Below are positions 53,191-62,735 of a DNA stretch of 64,000 bases, one piece after another. Every line of letters starts with the position of its first letter. The stretch's first letter is position 1. The position numbers and the translations under genes were made by a program. The notes under the pieces were generated by a model. The model was not told the origin of the DNA. It was given only the letters and a program-made list of their open reading frames with translations, and did no database searches. The stretch covers positions 38,253,712-38,317,711 of the forward strand of contig JAAALK010000286.1 in assembly GCA_019279435.1 (NCBI GenBank), given 5' to 3'. This DNA is from Zizania palustris (lineage: Eukaryota; Streptophyta; Magnoliopsida; Poales; Poaceae).

Positions 53191-53550
53191 TGTGATAATT
53201 GATGGATTCGAGGTCGGTGAGAAAGACGATGGTCGTGGTGCTACAGTTGCAAAGAATGCCGAAAAGCGGTGCGAAAGATGCCGATGATGAGCTCAAGAAC
53301 TAGAAGAGAAGTGTTGTGCACATGGGAGGCATAGAAGAGAAGAGGAAGCCAACAATACTTATATAGTGAAGACAATGCCTTAGCAGCTGGGTCAAGCTGA
53401 TCCCGGCGGATTCAGTGGGGCCAGTCCCAACAACGTCCAGCAAAAGGTATAATGATGAGTACAATTTTCGAAACGCCAAATTGTTCATAGGTCCGGGATT
53501 GGAAGAGGCAAAATCTTTAGTGATTTTATTCAACCGTACCATTCCCAGAC
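53191..53550 (-). other. Upstream region of the Gypsy-D antisense gene
   Basis: 360 bp between the antisense ATG and the Gypsy-E LTR. It contains a TATA box on the minus strand (53358-53366). The ORF 53300-53542 (-) precedes exon 1 and has no domain; it is taken as chance. Confidence 0.55.
53358..53366 (-). promoter_or_regulatory. TATA box of the Gypsy-D antisense gene
   Basis: Minus strand TATATAAGT in CACTATATAAG context, about 170 bp upstream of the ATG at 53190. It suggests the antisense gene has its own RNA polymerase II promoter. Confidence 0.5.
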
Positions 53551-54045
53551 TGTTGGTGTAAAAGATTACGCTAACAGGTTTCTGAAAGTTAGAAACTGAG
53601 AAATGAAGTGTTTGCGAAATAAACTATTTCGAGCCTCTGAATGGATAATAACTCAAAATAGTTCGAAGATGTGTATTGAACAACTTGTATTCCCTCCTTA
53701 TTACAGGGTAAAATGGGGGGTATTTATAGGCCCAAACATTAAGGAAAAGACCCTTTTATCCCTCTGTTACAACCGACATAGTGGAAACTATTCGGTACCC
53801 TTAATAGGGCTAAAATAGTAAAAGACTAATCTAATAAGAAAGAAGATAAGTCTTCCTTCCTAGCTGGCAGGAAGGCTCTCGGAAGAGTCCAAGTTCGAAG
53901 ATATACTCCGAACTAGAGTTCACCTCCATACTTCGAACTTGATCCAATGTACTCCCAGAGTTACATGTTGGGAACCTTTGATTCAATCACCTGCCTTTGT
54001 CCTGTTACAGCAATAACCCCGAAGATGGAGTATTTTCCCCCAACA
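53551..54045 (-). repeat. Gypsy-E 3' LTR (495 bp)
   Basis: Minus strand TGTTGGGGGAAAATACTCC (54045) to TTTTACACCAACA (53551). TATA box CTATAAATA at 53721-53729 (-). Identical in length to the Gypsy-B LTR. The polypurine-like GAGGGGCTAC (minus strand, 54055-54046) abuts it on the right. Which base pairs form the target duplication cannot be tested, since the other end is outside the window. Confidence 0.9.
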
Positions 54046-54475
54046 GTAGCCCCTCGAATACGCTTCTCCGCTAGATCTGTAACGTTAGGAGAGCAGTATA
54101 CGCAAGAAAAATAATCATGCACAGGGGTTAACAGATTTAATCCACCTCCGAAATACGTGGAGATGCAAGACTTCGAATCAACTTCTAAGAAAGTTACGTT
54201 CGAACTATCTTAGAATTAACTTGAGGAGCCCGAAAGCTTTTTTAGACTTAGAAGAAATAGCCGTTGGCTTTTTTCTTCTAACGGAAGTTACGCAATGCGT
54301 CAACTCCGCAACAAGATAACGGTTAAGAATGCGAAACGGCAGATACAAACGGTAAAAAAATCATGGCCTGGGCTATAAATAGAGAGCCCAATCCCTTCTT
54401 GAGTACTCTTCTCACCGCTTTAGTGCAAACACAACCTAGCCTCCATCTTCTTCCTTGAACCACTAGAGCAGTTCC
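54046..54475 (+). promoter_or_regulatory. Promoter region and 5' UTR of the Gypsy-E antisense gene
   Basis: Contains TATAAATAG at 54374-54382 (+), about 100 bp upstream of the ATG 54476, in a GGGCTATAAATAGAG context like many strong plant promoters. A transcription start near 54405-54415 would give a 5' UTR of about 65 nt. The rest of the stretch holds no ORF; its first ten bases are the minus-strand polypurine tract. Confidence 0.65.
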
Positions 54476-57400
54476 ATGGCGAAGACCAGTTTCAATGTTC
54501 CTGGGGCGGCTTTAGCCTTGGCTCGGCAGCAGGCCACAACAACAGCGGTGGCAACGACTCCGACAACGGTAGTAGCAGCACCAATGGCGGCGCCAGGAAG
54601 AAATCCTCAACATGATGGTCCTCATGATCTCCTTCCGGCGTCAACGAAGTATGCGGATCAATCTTACCAACTAGGACCTTCAACCTGCAAGAGGGAGTCG
54701 CTCGCGGCAGTGATAGAAGGGAAGATTAGTTCGGAGATTGTGATCCTCAAACCTGGAAAAGAAGCTATTCCTTCGCCAAGGCCCGGAGAAGTGGTTGTCT
54801 TCGAAGCCTTTTTCGAAGCAGGATTAGGGCTCCCGGCTGTCGACTTCCTAGCTGAGGTACTAGATTTATTCCATGTTACTCTCCCCCAACTCTCTCCGAA
54901 CGCGATAGCACGTCTCACCATCTTTGAATGGGCATTGCGGGCTGAAGGCTGCGAAGGAAGAGCAGAAATCTTCGCAGCCCTACACCGAGCTTCTTGCCAG
55001 CCCAAGACCTTTGTAGGCCCCGGAGGTGAGAAGATGGTGGTGGCCTTCGGGAGTATTAACTTCTAGCTTCGAGATGAGTATGCTCTTCGATTTCCAACCA
55101 AGGCCATCAATGCCAGGTGGTATACGGATTGGATCCTCCGCTGGTTTTACGCCGAAGTTGGGGCAGGAAGCCAGCTAGCGGGACCTCTACAGGACATAAA
55201 CTTCTGGAGGGAAACCCTTATCCACCTGGATCCAGGCCAGCTCGAAGCTTGCCTTAGCCTACTTCAACGCATTAGCCACCGTCTGAGCATGCGAGATCGG
55301 GCAGAGGTGTTCATCAGAGTTCAGATCCCCCCTCTGATGGTTAACTGGCCTATCACCTTCGAGGAAGATCCGGAGGGCGGCCTCCGAAAGATCTCTTCGA
55401 GCTCGAGCCCTGCATGTAACTTTGAAAACAACATGTTTCATATATACTTATTTGATGAAATAACCAATGTCAACTTATCTTTCAGCCTCTCTAGCTCCTA
55501 TGACTTCGGGGCAAATTGTGTGAGCTTCGGAGAAAATTCTGGGAATTCCGACTCCGGTCGAGAAAGAATGGAGGAAAAAGTTAGTGGGTACTTGGGAACG
55601 GTACAACCGAGTATGGGGGTTACTCGAAGTTGTTCCCCCTCCTCTTTTGGATTGGGTGCCTTCAGAGCAAGGGCCTAAGAAAAGGAAAGCCGAAGTTGGA
55701 GCTTCGACCTCTGCCAAGACTCCATTGAAGAAGGTAGCCCGAAAGCCAAGAACTGCATCGCCTTCAAGTCCGATAGCTTCGGTCTCCGATTCCTCGGAGG
55801 ATGAAGGTATAATGCTCGTCGACCTGATTGACAAGGATGAAGCCCAAGCAGATGTAGGCACCGGCAATGCTGCAAACGTGCCGGAGATTCCGAACAGCCC
55901 TGGGCAGGTTGAGACTTCGACTGCTCAGGAAAACTTGCCTCGTGAAGGCCCCACAAATGAAGGTGGAATCAAAGTTGCTGCAGGATCAACCCTGATTCCG
56001 GATGAAGCAACGACTGCAGCTCCCGAAGAAGCTCCAACAGTCGAAGCTTCAATCTTGAATTTTGACTCCGACGAAGACTTTGGGGTGGCCTTTGACCCTC
56101 CAAGCAGCCCAATGCTCACCCGCCGACAAGACTTCGGAGGTAAACTTTGCATAATCTCTTTGTTCTTTTTCCCTGCAAAATTATACAATGCATAATACCT
56201 TTGCCTCAACAGGGTCCGCTCCTACGGAAGAGGTTCGTCCTGAAGATACAACTCTTGGAACCTTAGGAACTTTGGAGCCAATTCCAGAAGTCGCCCAAAT
56301 GGGACCTGGAAAAGGTAAAGGCAAGGTGGACCCCCTCCCTGCTCCGAGTTCAGGATTAACTCCATCTGAGTCGATAGACGAAAGCCAATCTACAGAGGGG
56401 GGCCAGTCTGCCGAAGTTCCTGAGGATGCGGCCCAGCGCTCTGATCCCTCCCCAAACGAAGACGATCAGAGGGCTTTGTCTATGCTCCATCTTCTAGCTC
56501 CTTTCTTGGAGCGAAGAACCGGACTTCGGACTTTGCTCGAGCCTTTGGATCGAGCTAGCCGCGAAGTCGGGGGGACAGACTTGGTAGCCATCCTGAGCGA
56601 AGCTGAGGGTTCGGAGCTCAATGCCGCCATGGAGCGTGCAGCATACCAGGTATGAAGTATCTGCAAAACAAAATTAATCTCACCTATAAATAATTTCTCA
56701 CCTTGCTTTTTCTTCTTTGCAGCACATTGTCTTGGCCCGAGCTGCGGCTGTTTCAAACGAGCGCGGAAGCCTTCGCCTTTGAGAGGAAAATACTGCTCTT
56801 CAGTGAAATCTTAATATTTCCGAAGGTCGAGTTTCCCACTTAGACAACATGGTCTCAACGGAGCGGAGGTCCAGACAAATCTTGGAAACTACGAATAAGA
56901 AGCTCGAAGCAGAACAAATTGTGCTTCGGGCAGAAATAGAAAAGATGCGGGCGGAGCATGCTACGGCGGGGACTAAACTTGTCAAGCTCCAGGAGGAAAA
57001 AGCCAAAGCTGCAGAGGAGGATAGCCACCTGTTTAACCAGAAAAATTCTTTAGCTACGGAGGCAGCTAGGCTCTCCACTGTGGTGGAGGAGTTGAGTTCG
57101 GCGAAGGACGCTTTACTTGAAGATAAGCTGAAATCGGAGAAGGTAGTTGCCGAGGTCATGAGCCAACTCCTAGGTGTTCTAGAGTACTTCGGTACTACTG
57201 GGACACTTCCTTCAAATGACAACGTCTTCCTGCTTCGATGGTTAAAAATGATCCAAGGAGCTGCGAAGACGATGAAGATGGCAAGCATTCGGTACGGAGA
57301 AATCTCCGGACAAGTGGCTGCTCTTGGCGTTCTTCGTTACTACGAGGATCTGGGAATATCGATAACTCCGAATGTAGGGGCAGCTCCCATTACCTTCGAC

Positions 57401-57520
57401 GAAAGCCGGCTTCTTAACCCTTCCGAAGACGTGGCCACTGCTTGGAAATCCTTCCAAGCTTCATGGAGAGCCGAAGGTCGTACTACGATCAAGGCTTGGA
57501 TTGATGAAGGACAATGCTAG
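54476..57520 (+). pseudogene. Gypsy-E antisense gene, Transposase_28-like, four exons
   Basis: Plus-strand gene opposite to Gypsy-E pol. Exons 54476-55415, 55486-56139, 56213-56649 and 56723-57520, with GT-AG introns of 70, 73 and 73 bp. All phases agree, giving 943 codons including the stop. Exon 1 encodes the putative gypsy-type transposon domain (Transposase_28): FEAFFEAGLGLPAVDFLAEVL, LSPNAIARLTIFEWALRAEG. Exon 2 has the WERYNRVWGLLE region and acidic linkers, and exon 4 a long coiled coil (about 75-150 codons from its start) and a conserved C-terminal part. In-frame stops: TAG 55064, TGA 55521, TGA 56780, TGA 56804, each explained by C-to-T. Function is unknown; accessory proteins of this type are common in grass Tat elements. 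Confidence 0.8.
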
Positions 57521-57668
57521 AAGCAAGCTCGGTCACAAGCCTCGAGCAGCTAGCCTCCGCCAAACCCGTAGGTCTAGACTTGTTTTAGGATCCTGACTAT
57601 GTAAAGAATCATGTTTTTCATACATTATGAATGAAAATTTGCTTATCGTGTTTTAGGCTTCACCTCAT
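57521..57668 (+). other. Gap between the antisense gene and the small downstream ORF
   Basis: About 150 bp with a possible splice acceptor (CGTGTTTTAG near 57656) just before the next ORF. AATGAAA and similar sequences occur but no clear terminator. Confidence 0.4.
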
Positions 57669-58130
57669 ATGGATGATATCGAAGTTTTAAACATTACCGA
57701 AGAACTCCGCCTGCTATGGGCTACCTTCGATCTTTTAAAACTTCACAAGCGACCTCGATTTTTAGTTCCTCGAGATAGCTCCGGTGCAACTGCGCCCAAA
57801 ATATGTAAAGATATACTATCTTATATTAAAGAGGAAGAAAAAGAAGTTAACTTGGAAACTTCATCTTCTGAAGACATTGCATGGTCCGAAGATGAAGGTA
57901 ATGCTGAAGCTCAGGGGAAAAAACCTGAAGAACTTGGAAGCTGGGAAAGGAGCCCCGAACGACTCCGAACTTGGGCCGAGCTTCCACAAGAACAGAAAGA
58001 TTTTAGAGCTTCGAAGGGAGGTAGAAGAGTTAAACGTAAAGTTGTGAGAACTCCCGGCTCTAGAACTAGTCGTTCCATCCTTAGCAATAGCTCTAGAGGT
58101 CGAAGGGGTCTTCGATTCTTCTTGGCATAG
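57669..58130 (+). CDS. Small ORF downstream of the Gypsy-E antisense gene
   Basis: 153 codons from ATG 57669, intact. The protein starts MDDIEVLNITEELRLLW, has an acidic middle (KEEEKEVNLETSSSEDIAWSEDEGN) and a basic Arg/Lys/Ser-rich C-terminus (GRRVKRKVV...SRTSRSIL). A possible acceptor AG lies just upstream, so it could be a last exon or a second gene of the same antisense unit. An AATAAA at 58170-58175 follows. I do not recognise the family. Low confidence that it is translated. Confidence 0.4.
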   Translation: MDDIEVLNITEELRLLWATFDLLKLHKRPRFLVPRDSSGATAPKICKDILSYIKEEEKEVNLETSSSEDIAWSEDEGNAEAQGKKPEELGSWERSPERLRTWAELPQEQKDFRASKGGRRVKRKVVRTPGSRTSRSILSNSSRGRRGLRFFLA

Positions 58131-58169
58131 ATACTGATTTTTCGTGATGTAATTGTAATTTGTTCAGAT

Positions 58170-58175
58170 AATAAA
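58170..58175 (+). terminator. Possible poly(A) signal of the antisense unit
   Basis: AATAAA, 40 bp downstream of the small ORF stop, within an AT-rich stretch. It fits an end for the plus-strand transcript, before the convergent integrase end at 58885. Confidence 0.35.
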
Positions 58176-58440
58176 TATCGATTTTTAAAATTGTCGTCTT
58201 ACTTCCCAGCCCCTCTTTGGGCGTAAGCAACTTCGAACTATAGTCAAAGATGGTTAGGCGCAAAGAAAAACTTAGGAGTATAATTTTGGAGGCTCGGAGC
58301 CCCTCAACAATTTAAAGATTGATTAAAATCTTATAAAGTGTCTTCGACTACTTGAAGTCTGAAAACTGGTAACTAGTACCTTTTGCTTTGAAAGAAATCA
58401 CTTCGGACAACTTTCCGGACACTTTAGTGTCCCAAACGAT

Positions 58441-58680
58441 TGGTCACTTTGGACTCTTTTCACAAATATTCGAAGCTTATCAGCTCAAACTCTGTTTTGT
58501 TTTGGCCTCCTTCGGCTCTTTTTGCGAATGCTATCAAACCGGTGGTTTGGAATTCGCAGGGGTCTCCTTGGACTCTTTTTACGGATGCTTTCAAGCCGAA
58601 GCTTGGAATCCACATTATTTGGTCTCCTTCGACTCTTTTTACGGATGCTTTCAAGCCGGTGGCTTGGAATCTGTTTTCTT
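58441..58680. repeat. About 60-bp tandem repeat between convergent genes
   Basis: Four imperfect copies of a ~60-bp unit with core GACTCTTTTTACGGATGCTT followed by TCAAGCCG and CTTGGAAT; the first copy is degenerate. Overlapping ORFs on both strands (58388-58750 +, 58485-58745 -) are repeat by-products. The rest of 58176-58884 holds nothing identifiable. Confidence 0.7.
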
Positions 58681-58884
58681 AGTGACTTTCCCACCTCGTC
58701 GGAAGCTTCGGACCAGTGGTCTGAAGTCCGAAAAAGATGATTCAAATTAATGACACTTCCCTCCCAGTCAACTTCGCTATTCCAGTGCGTCCACTAGAAG
58801 TGGGAAGTATTTGGGGGGTAGGCATTATCTGAACCATAAGCTTTATTGATTCGGAAGGCGTTTAGAAATGATTACAAGGAGCCC

Positions 58885-60855
58885 CTATGTGAAATATCGC
58901 TTTAGGTGCTCCGCATGCCATGTATGCGCTAACTCTTCGCCTTCCAAATTAGCTAACTTAAAAGAACCAGGGCGCCCTGAGCGGACAATTATGTATGGAC
59001 CTTCCCACTTATTTCCTAATTTCCCTAGCACTACAATACTTCGCAAAACAAGATGACTTGGCCTAAGTTCATTAATCTTAACCTTCGGGTCGAACCAAGT
59101 CTTCGTCTACTGCTGATACTTTGACAAATTGGCGATAGCTCGAAGTCTTGTCTCTTCTATTAAATCAAGCAAAGTTTGCATTTCTGCTTCTATTTCTGGT
59201 TCGGTGCTGCGAAGGGATCCTCCTTTAAGCTCTGTCGGTGTCATAGCTTCGTCTCCGAATAATAGTCTGAAAGGAGTGAAACCGGTAGACCTTGTCTGAG
59301 TTGTCCGAATGGACTATAGGATCTTCGGGAGCTCTTCGGTCCACAATCCTTTTGCCAATCCCACTATTCTTCGATTCAGCCCTGACAAGATATTACCATT
59401 GGCTCTTTCAACAGCTCCATTAGACTGAGGATGTCTTACTGCAGCAAAACATAATTGGATGCCTAGATCTTCACAAAATTTCCTGAAGGGTTCTGCATTG
59501 AATTGTGTTCCATTGTCAACTATCAGCTGTCGAGGTACTCCGAACCGGCATATGATATTTTTCCAGAAAAATTTCTGTACATTATTCGAAGTGATAGCTG
59601 TTAGGGGTTCTGCTTCGACCCACTTGGAAAAGTACTCAATTGCTACCACTGCGAACTTCAAATTTCCTTTTGCTATTGGGAAGGGGCCAATAAGATCCAT
59701 GCCCCATCTGGCCATGGGCCATACTGGAGCAATGACTTGAAGAGTTGTTGGTGGGCGATGACTTCTTCGTCCCATCCACTTACATCCTTGGCAAGTGCGG
59801 ACTAAGCTCTCTGCATCAGCTACTATTGTAGGCCAATAAAGCCCCTGGCGAAGTGTCTTTCCTGCCAAAGCTCGAGGGGCCAAATGGCTACCGCAGAGTC
59901 CTTCATGAATTTCTCGGAGAATTTCTTGACTTTCGGCTTGAGATATACATCGGAGCAAAGGGGAACATACTTCGGCCTTATACAAAATACCGTTGATTAT
60001 ATGATAATTTCGAATTCTGAGTTTCAACCTCGAAAGCTGTGGCCCTTCAGACATACTCGCTTCTCCTTGCAACAATTCCATAATTGAACTTCGCCAATCT
60101 GTACTTGGAATGCAAAGGACTTCCGCAGAAGGGATCTGTCGCACCGAAGGTATACTGAGTTCTTCATAAAAAGCCTCTTCTGGAATGTTCATAGTTCCGG
60201 CTGCGGCTTTTGCCAAGATATCAGCTTGCACATTTTCTGCTCTGGGTATACTCCGAATGGAAATCCCTTTAAATGATGCTTCAATCTTACGGATCTCCTC
60301 TAAATATTTTGCAAGTTGTGGATGCCGAGCTTGAAAACTCTTGTCTACGTGCCCTGCTACAATTTGAGAATCTGTCTTAATAACAACTCTTGTAGCTCCT
60401 AAAGCACGTGCCTTTCGAAGTCCTAGCAAAATTCCTTCATACTCCATCGTATTATTGGTAGACTTAAAGTTGAGTCTTGCGGAGTACATTGCCTTTTGCC
60501 CTGAAGGTGAAATTATCACTGCTCTGACGCCTGCTCTAGATGCTTGGAAAGCTCCATCGGAGTAAATGGTCCAAATTCCTTCACTTGGCTTCTCTAGAGC
60601 CCATGCTGTAGGGGGAGTCCATTCTGCCACAAAATCCGCCAACACCTATGACTTAATTGCTGTCCTTGCTACGAAGGATATGCCAAAGGGTGCTAATTCA
60701 ACGGCCCACTTCCCAATCCTTCCTATAGAATCCTTACTTCGAAGCATATCTCCCAAGGGATATGAAGTTTGTGCAATTATATTATGGGCTAAGAAATAAT
60801 GCCTTAACTTCCTCGAAGCCATTATCAGAGCATAAGTAAACTTCTCAAGCTCGGA
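58885..60855 (-). pseudogene. Gypsy-E second RNase H and integrase, interrupted
   Basis: Minus frame from about 60855 to stop TAG 58885-58887. It begins with the end of the first RNase H (LEKFTYALIMASRKLRHYFL), reached from the RT frame by an indel near 60850. Next is the second, Tat-type RNase H (WTIYSDGAFQASRAG, NNTMEYEGILLGL, KTDSQIVAGHVD), then integrase with HHCC zinc site (HEGLCGSH...CQGC), DDE core (MDLIGPF, IVDNGTQFN, SNGAVERANG) and C-terminal tail (LAHTWHAEHLKRYF). In-frame stops: TAG 60646-60648 (fits CAG), TAG 59314-59316 (fits TGG), TAG 59107-59109 (fits CAG). All catalytic residues remain. Integrase inserts the cDNA into host DNA. Confidence 0.9.
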
Positions 60856-62735
60856 ATATCTTGTTTTGCTCCGGACAATGCTTCAGACACAAAATAAACT
60901 GGATTCTGAACCAACTTCCCGTTGAAATCAACCTCTCTGACATGGACTGCACTGATAGTGGAGCCAGTAGCTACAAGGTAGAGGAGTAGGGTTTCGTCCG
61001 CAATAGGCACCGTGAGTGTAGCGAGGTTACCGAGATAATTATTAATATCTTCGAAGCTCTTTTGAGACTCCGGTGTCCACGAAAATTCTTCGGACCCCTT
61101 CAATGCTTTGAAAATGGGCAAACTTCTCTCCGCAGACCTTGCCAAAAACCTGCTAAGTGCTGCAAGACGACTAGTCAGCTTTTGCACTTGCTTTAAGTTC
61201 TTCGAGGGAGCCATCCTTTGTAACACAGTTATCTGAGTGGGGCTAGCTTCGATCCCTCTGCTTGAAACTAGATACCCTAACAACTTTCCAGCCTGCGCCC
61301 CGAAGATACATTTTTCGGGGTTAAGACGGATCCCACATGCCCGAAGGCTGTTGAATGTTTCTGCTAAGTCTAGGCTATGTTGGTGCTTTAAATCACTCTT
61401 TATTACAATATCATCCATATAGGCCTCTACATTGCGACCTAATTGATGACCTAGAGCCTTAGCAATTAACCTCGAAAAGGTAGCCCCGACATTTCTTAAG
61501 CCAAAGGGCATTCTTACATAACAAAAGACTCCCGAAGGAGTTACAAAGCTTGTCTTGATTTCATCTTCGCGCTTTAGCCAGATTTGGTGATAGCCGGAGT
61601 ACGCGTCGAGGAAGCTTAATAACTCCGAACCAGCATTAGAGTCAACCAATTGATCAATTCGGGGCATGGGGTAGGGGTCACGGGGGCATGCTTTATTCAA
61701 ATATGTAAAGTCAATACACATGCGCCACTTCCCGAAAGACTTCTTCCTAACGAAGACTGGGTTGGCTAACCACTCCGTATGAGCCACTTCCCTGATAATC
61801 CCGGCCTTCAGCAGCTTTTCCACTTCGTCTTTGGCAAGGATAGCCCTCTCCGTAGACAGCTTCCAGAGTCCTTGCCGAACAGGTCGAGCCTTCGGGTTCA
61901 CGAGTAAACTGTGTTCAATGATATCCTGACTGACTCTGGTGATGTCTTCATCAGACCAAGCAAAGACATCTAAATTCTCCTCAACTACTTTCTCTAACGA
62001 AGTAGCGACTTCTGGAGGTAAGTCCTTGCTGAATTGAAATGAATATTCCTTGCCATCTTTGACAATAACCTTCGTTGCGATCTCTCCTTCAGGGCTTGGC
62101 CTTGGGAAGGACTTCTTCGAAGATTTGCTAGGAGCAGAAGAATCTTTCGGGTTATCTTGCACTCTGTTCACCTGTCTCGGGTCAAGAGGAGGGCCATGAC
62201 CATACTCCGCTCTTCGCGCGGTGGCTTGATCTCCGAAAACAGTAAGCACTCCCGCCTGTGTGGGCATCTTCATACCCAAGTAATTATGATGCGCCACAGC
62301 TCCGATTTGATTCAGCATGCCCCTTCCGAAGATAACATTGTATGCATATGGGGCATCCACAACATCAAAAATTACTTCCTCCGTCCTGGCCAATAGCCTT
62401 TCTCCGAAAGTGACTTTCAGGCCAATTTTGCCGAGGGCATCGAGAGGGGGTCCTACGAAGCCTTGCAAAGGACGGGTTGCTGGGAGAAGATGCTTCCTGG
62501 AGATGCAGAGTTGATCAAAAGCTTGGACAAAGATAGTATCTGTCGAACTCCCTCCGTCGATTAGCACTCTCTAGACCTCAGTCTCTGCTATGTCGGCAGT
62601 GATGACGAGTGGGTCTGCATGCGGAAACTTTATACCAGCTGCATCATCTGCAGAAAAAGATATCGGCACATGGGACCACTCAGGCATAGTAATTGCAGAC
62701 GAAGAGGTTCCAATATGGCCCACTTCTCTAACATA
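60825..62735 (-). pseudogene. Gypsy-E protease and reverse transcriptase
   Basis: Same frame as gag. After a stop at 62736 (TAA, fits CAA) the frame runs to TAG 62571-62573 (fits CAG), then openly from 62570 to 60825. Protease: catalytic VLIDGGSSTD directly after the second stop, followed by GPPLDALGKIGLKV and EEVIFDVVDAPYAYN. RT: RMCIDFTYLNKACPRDPYPMPR, SFLDAYSGYHQI, MPFGLRNVGATF, the catalytic AYMDDIVIKS and CIFGAQAGKLLGYL. The first RNase H begins near its end (YLVATGSTISAVHVRE). A frameshift near 60850 moves the coding frame to the next piece. This is the best-preserved Ty3 RT in the window. Confidence 0.92.

Larger units (their letters stand above)
31757..53550 (+). mobile_element. Gypsy-D: outermost Tat-like Ty3/gypsy host element
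   Basis: Plus-strand element in pieces: gag end (31757-32020), protease (32654-33190), RT (about 33380-34140), two RNase H domains (about 34260-35010), integrase (about 35100-36430), then a region carrying an antisense plant-mobile-domain gene (53190 to about 47300). It is interrupted by Copia-2 (36503-47216) and a solo LTR (48374-50934), both with perfect target duplications, and bounded by Copia-3 on the left and Gypsy-E on the right. Neither LTR is in the window. Heavy decay, and its position as host of all the others, make it the oldest element here. Confidence 0.8.

Noticed and set aside
53300..53542. 80-codon minus ORF upstream of the Gypsy-D antisense exon 1
   Set aside because: No domain, and it spans the region of the presumed TATA box.
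59314..62567. Endogenous pararetrovirus (caulimovirus-like)
   Set aside because: Integrase with DDE motif, LTRs and Tat-type dual RNase H are present, and no movement or coat protein motif; it is a Ty3/gypsy retrotransposon.
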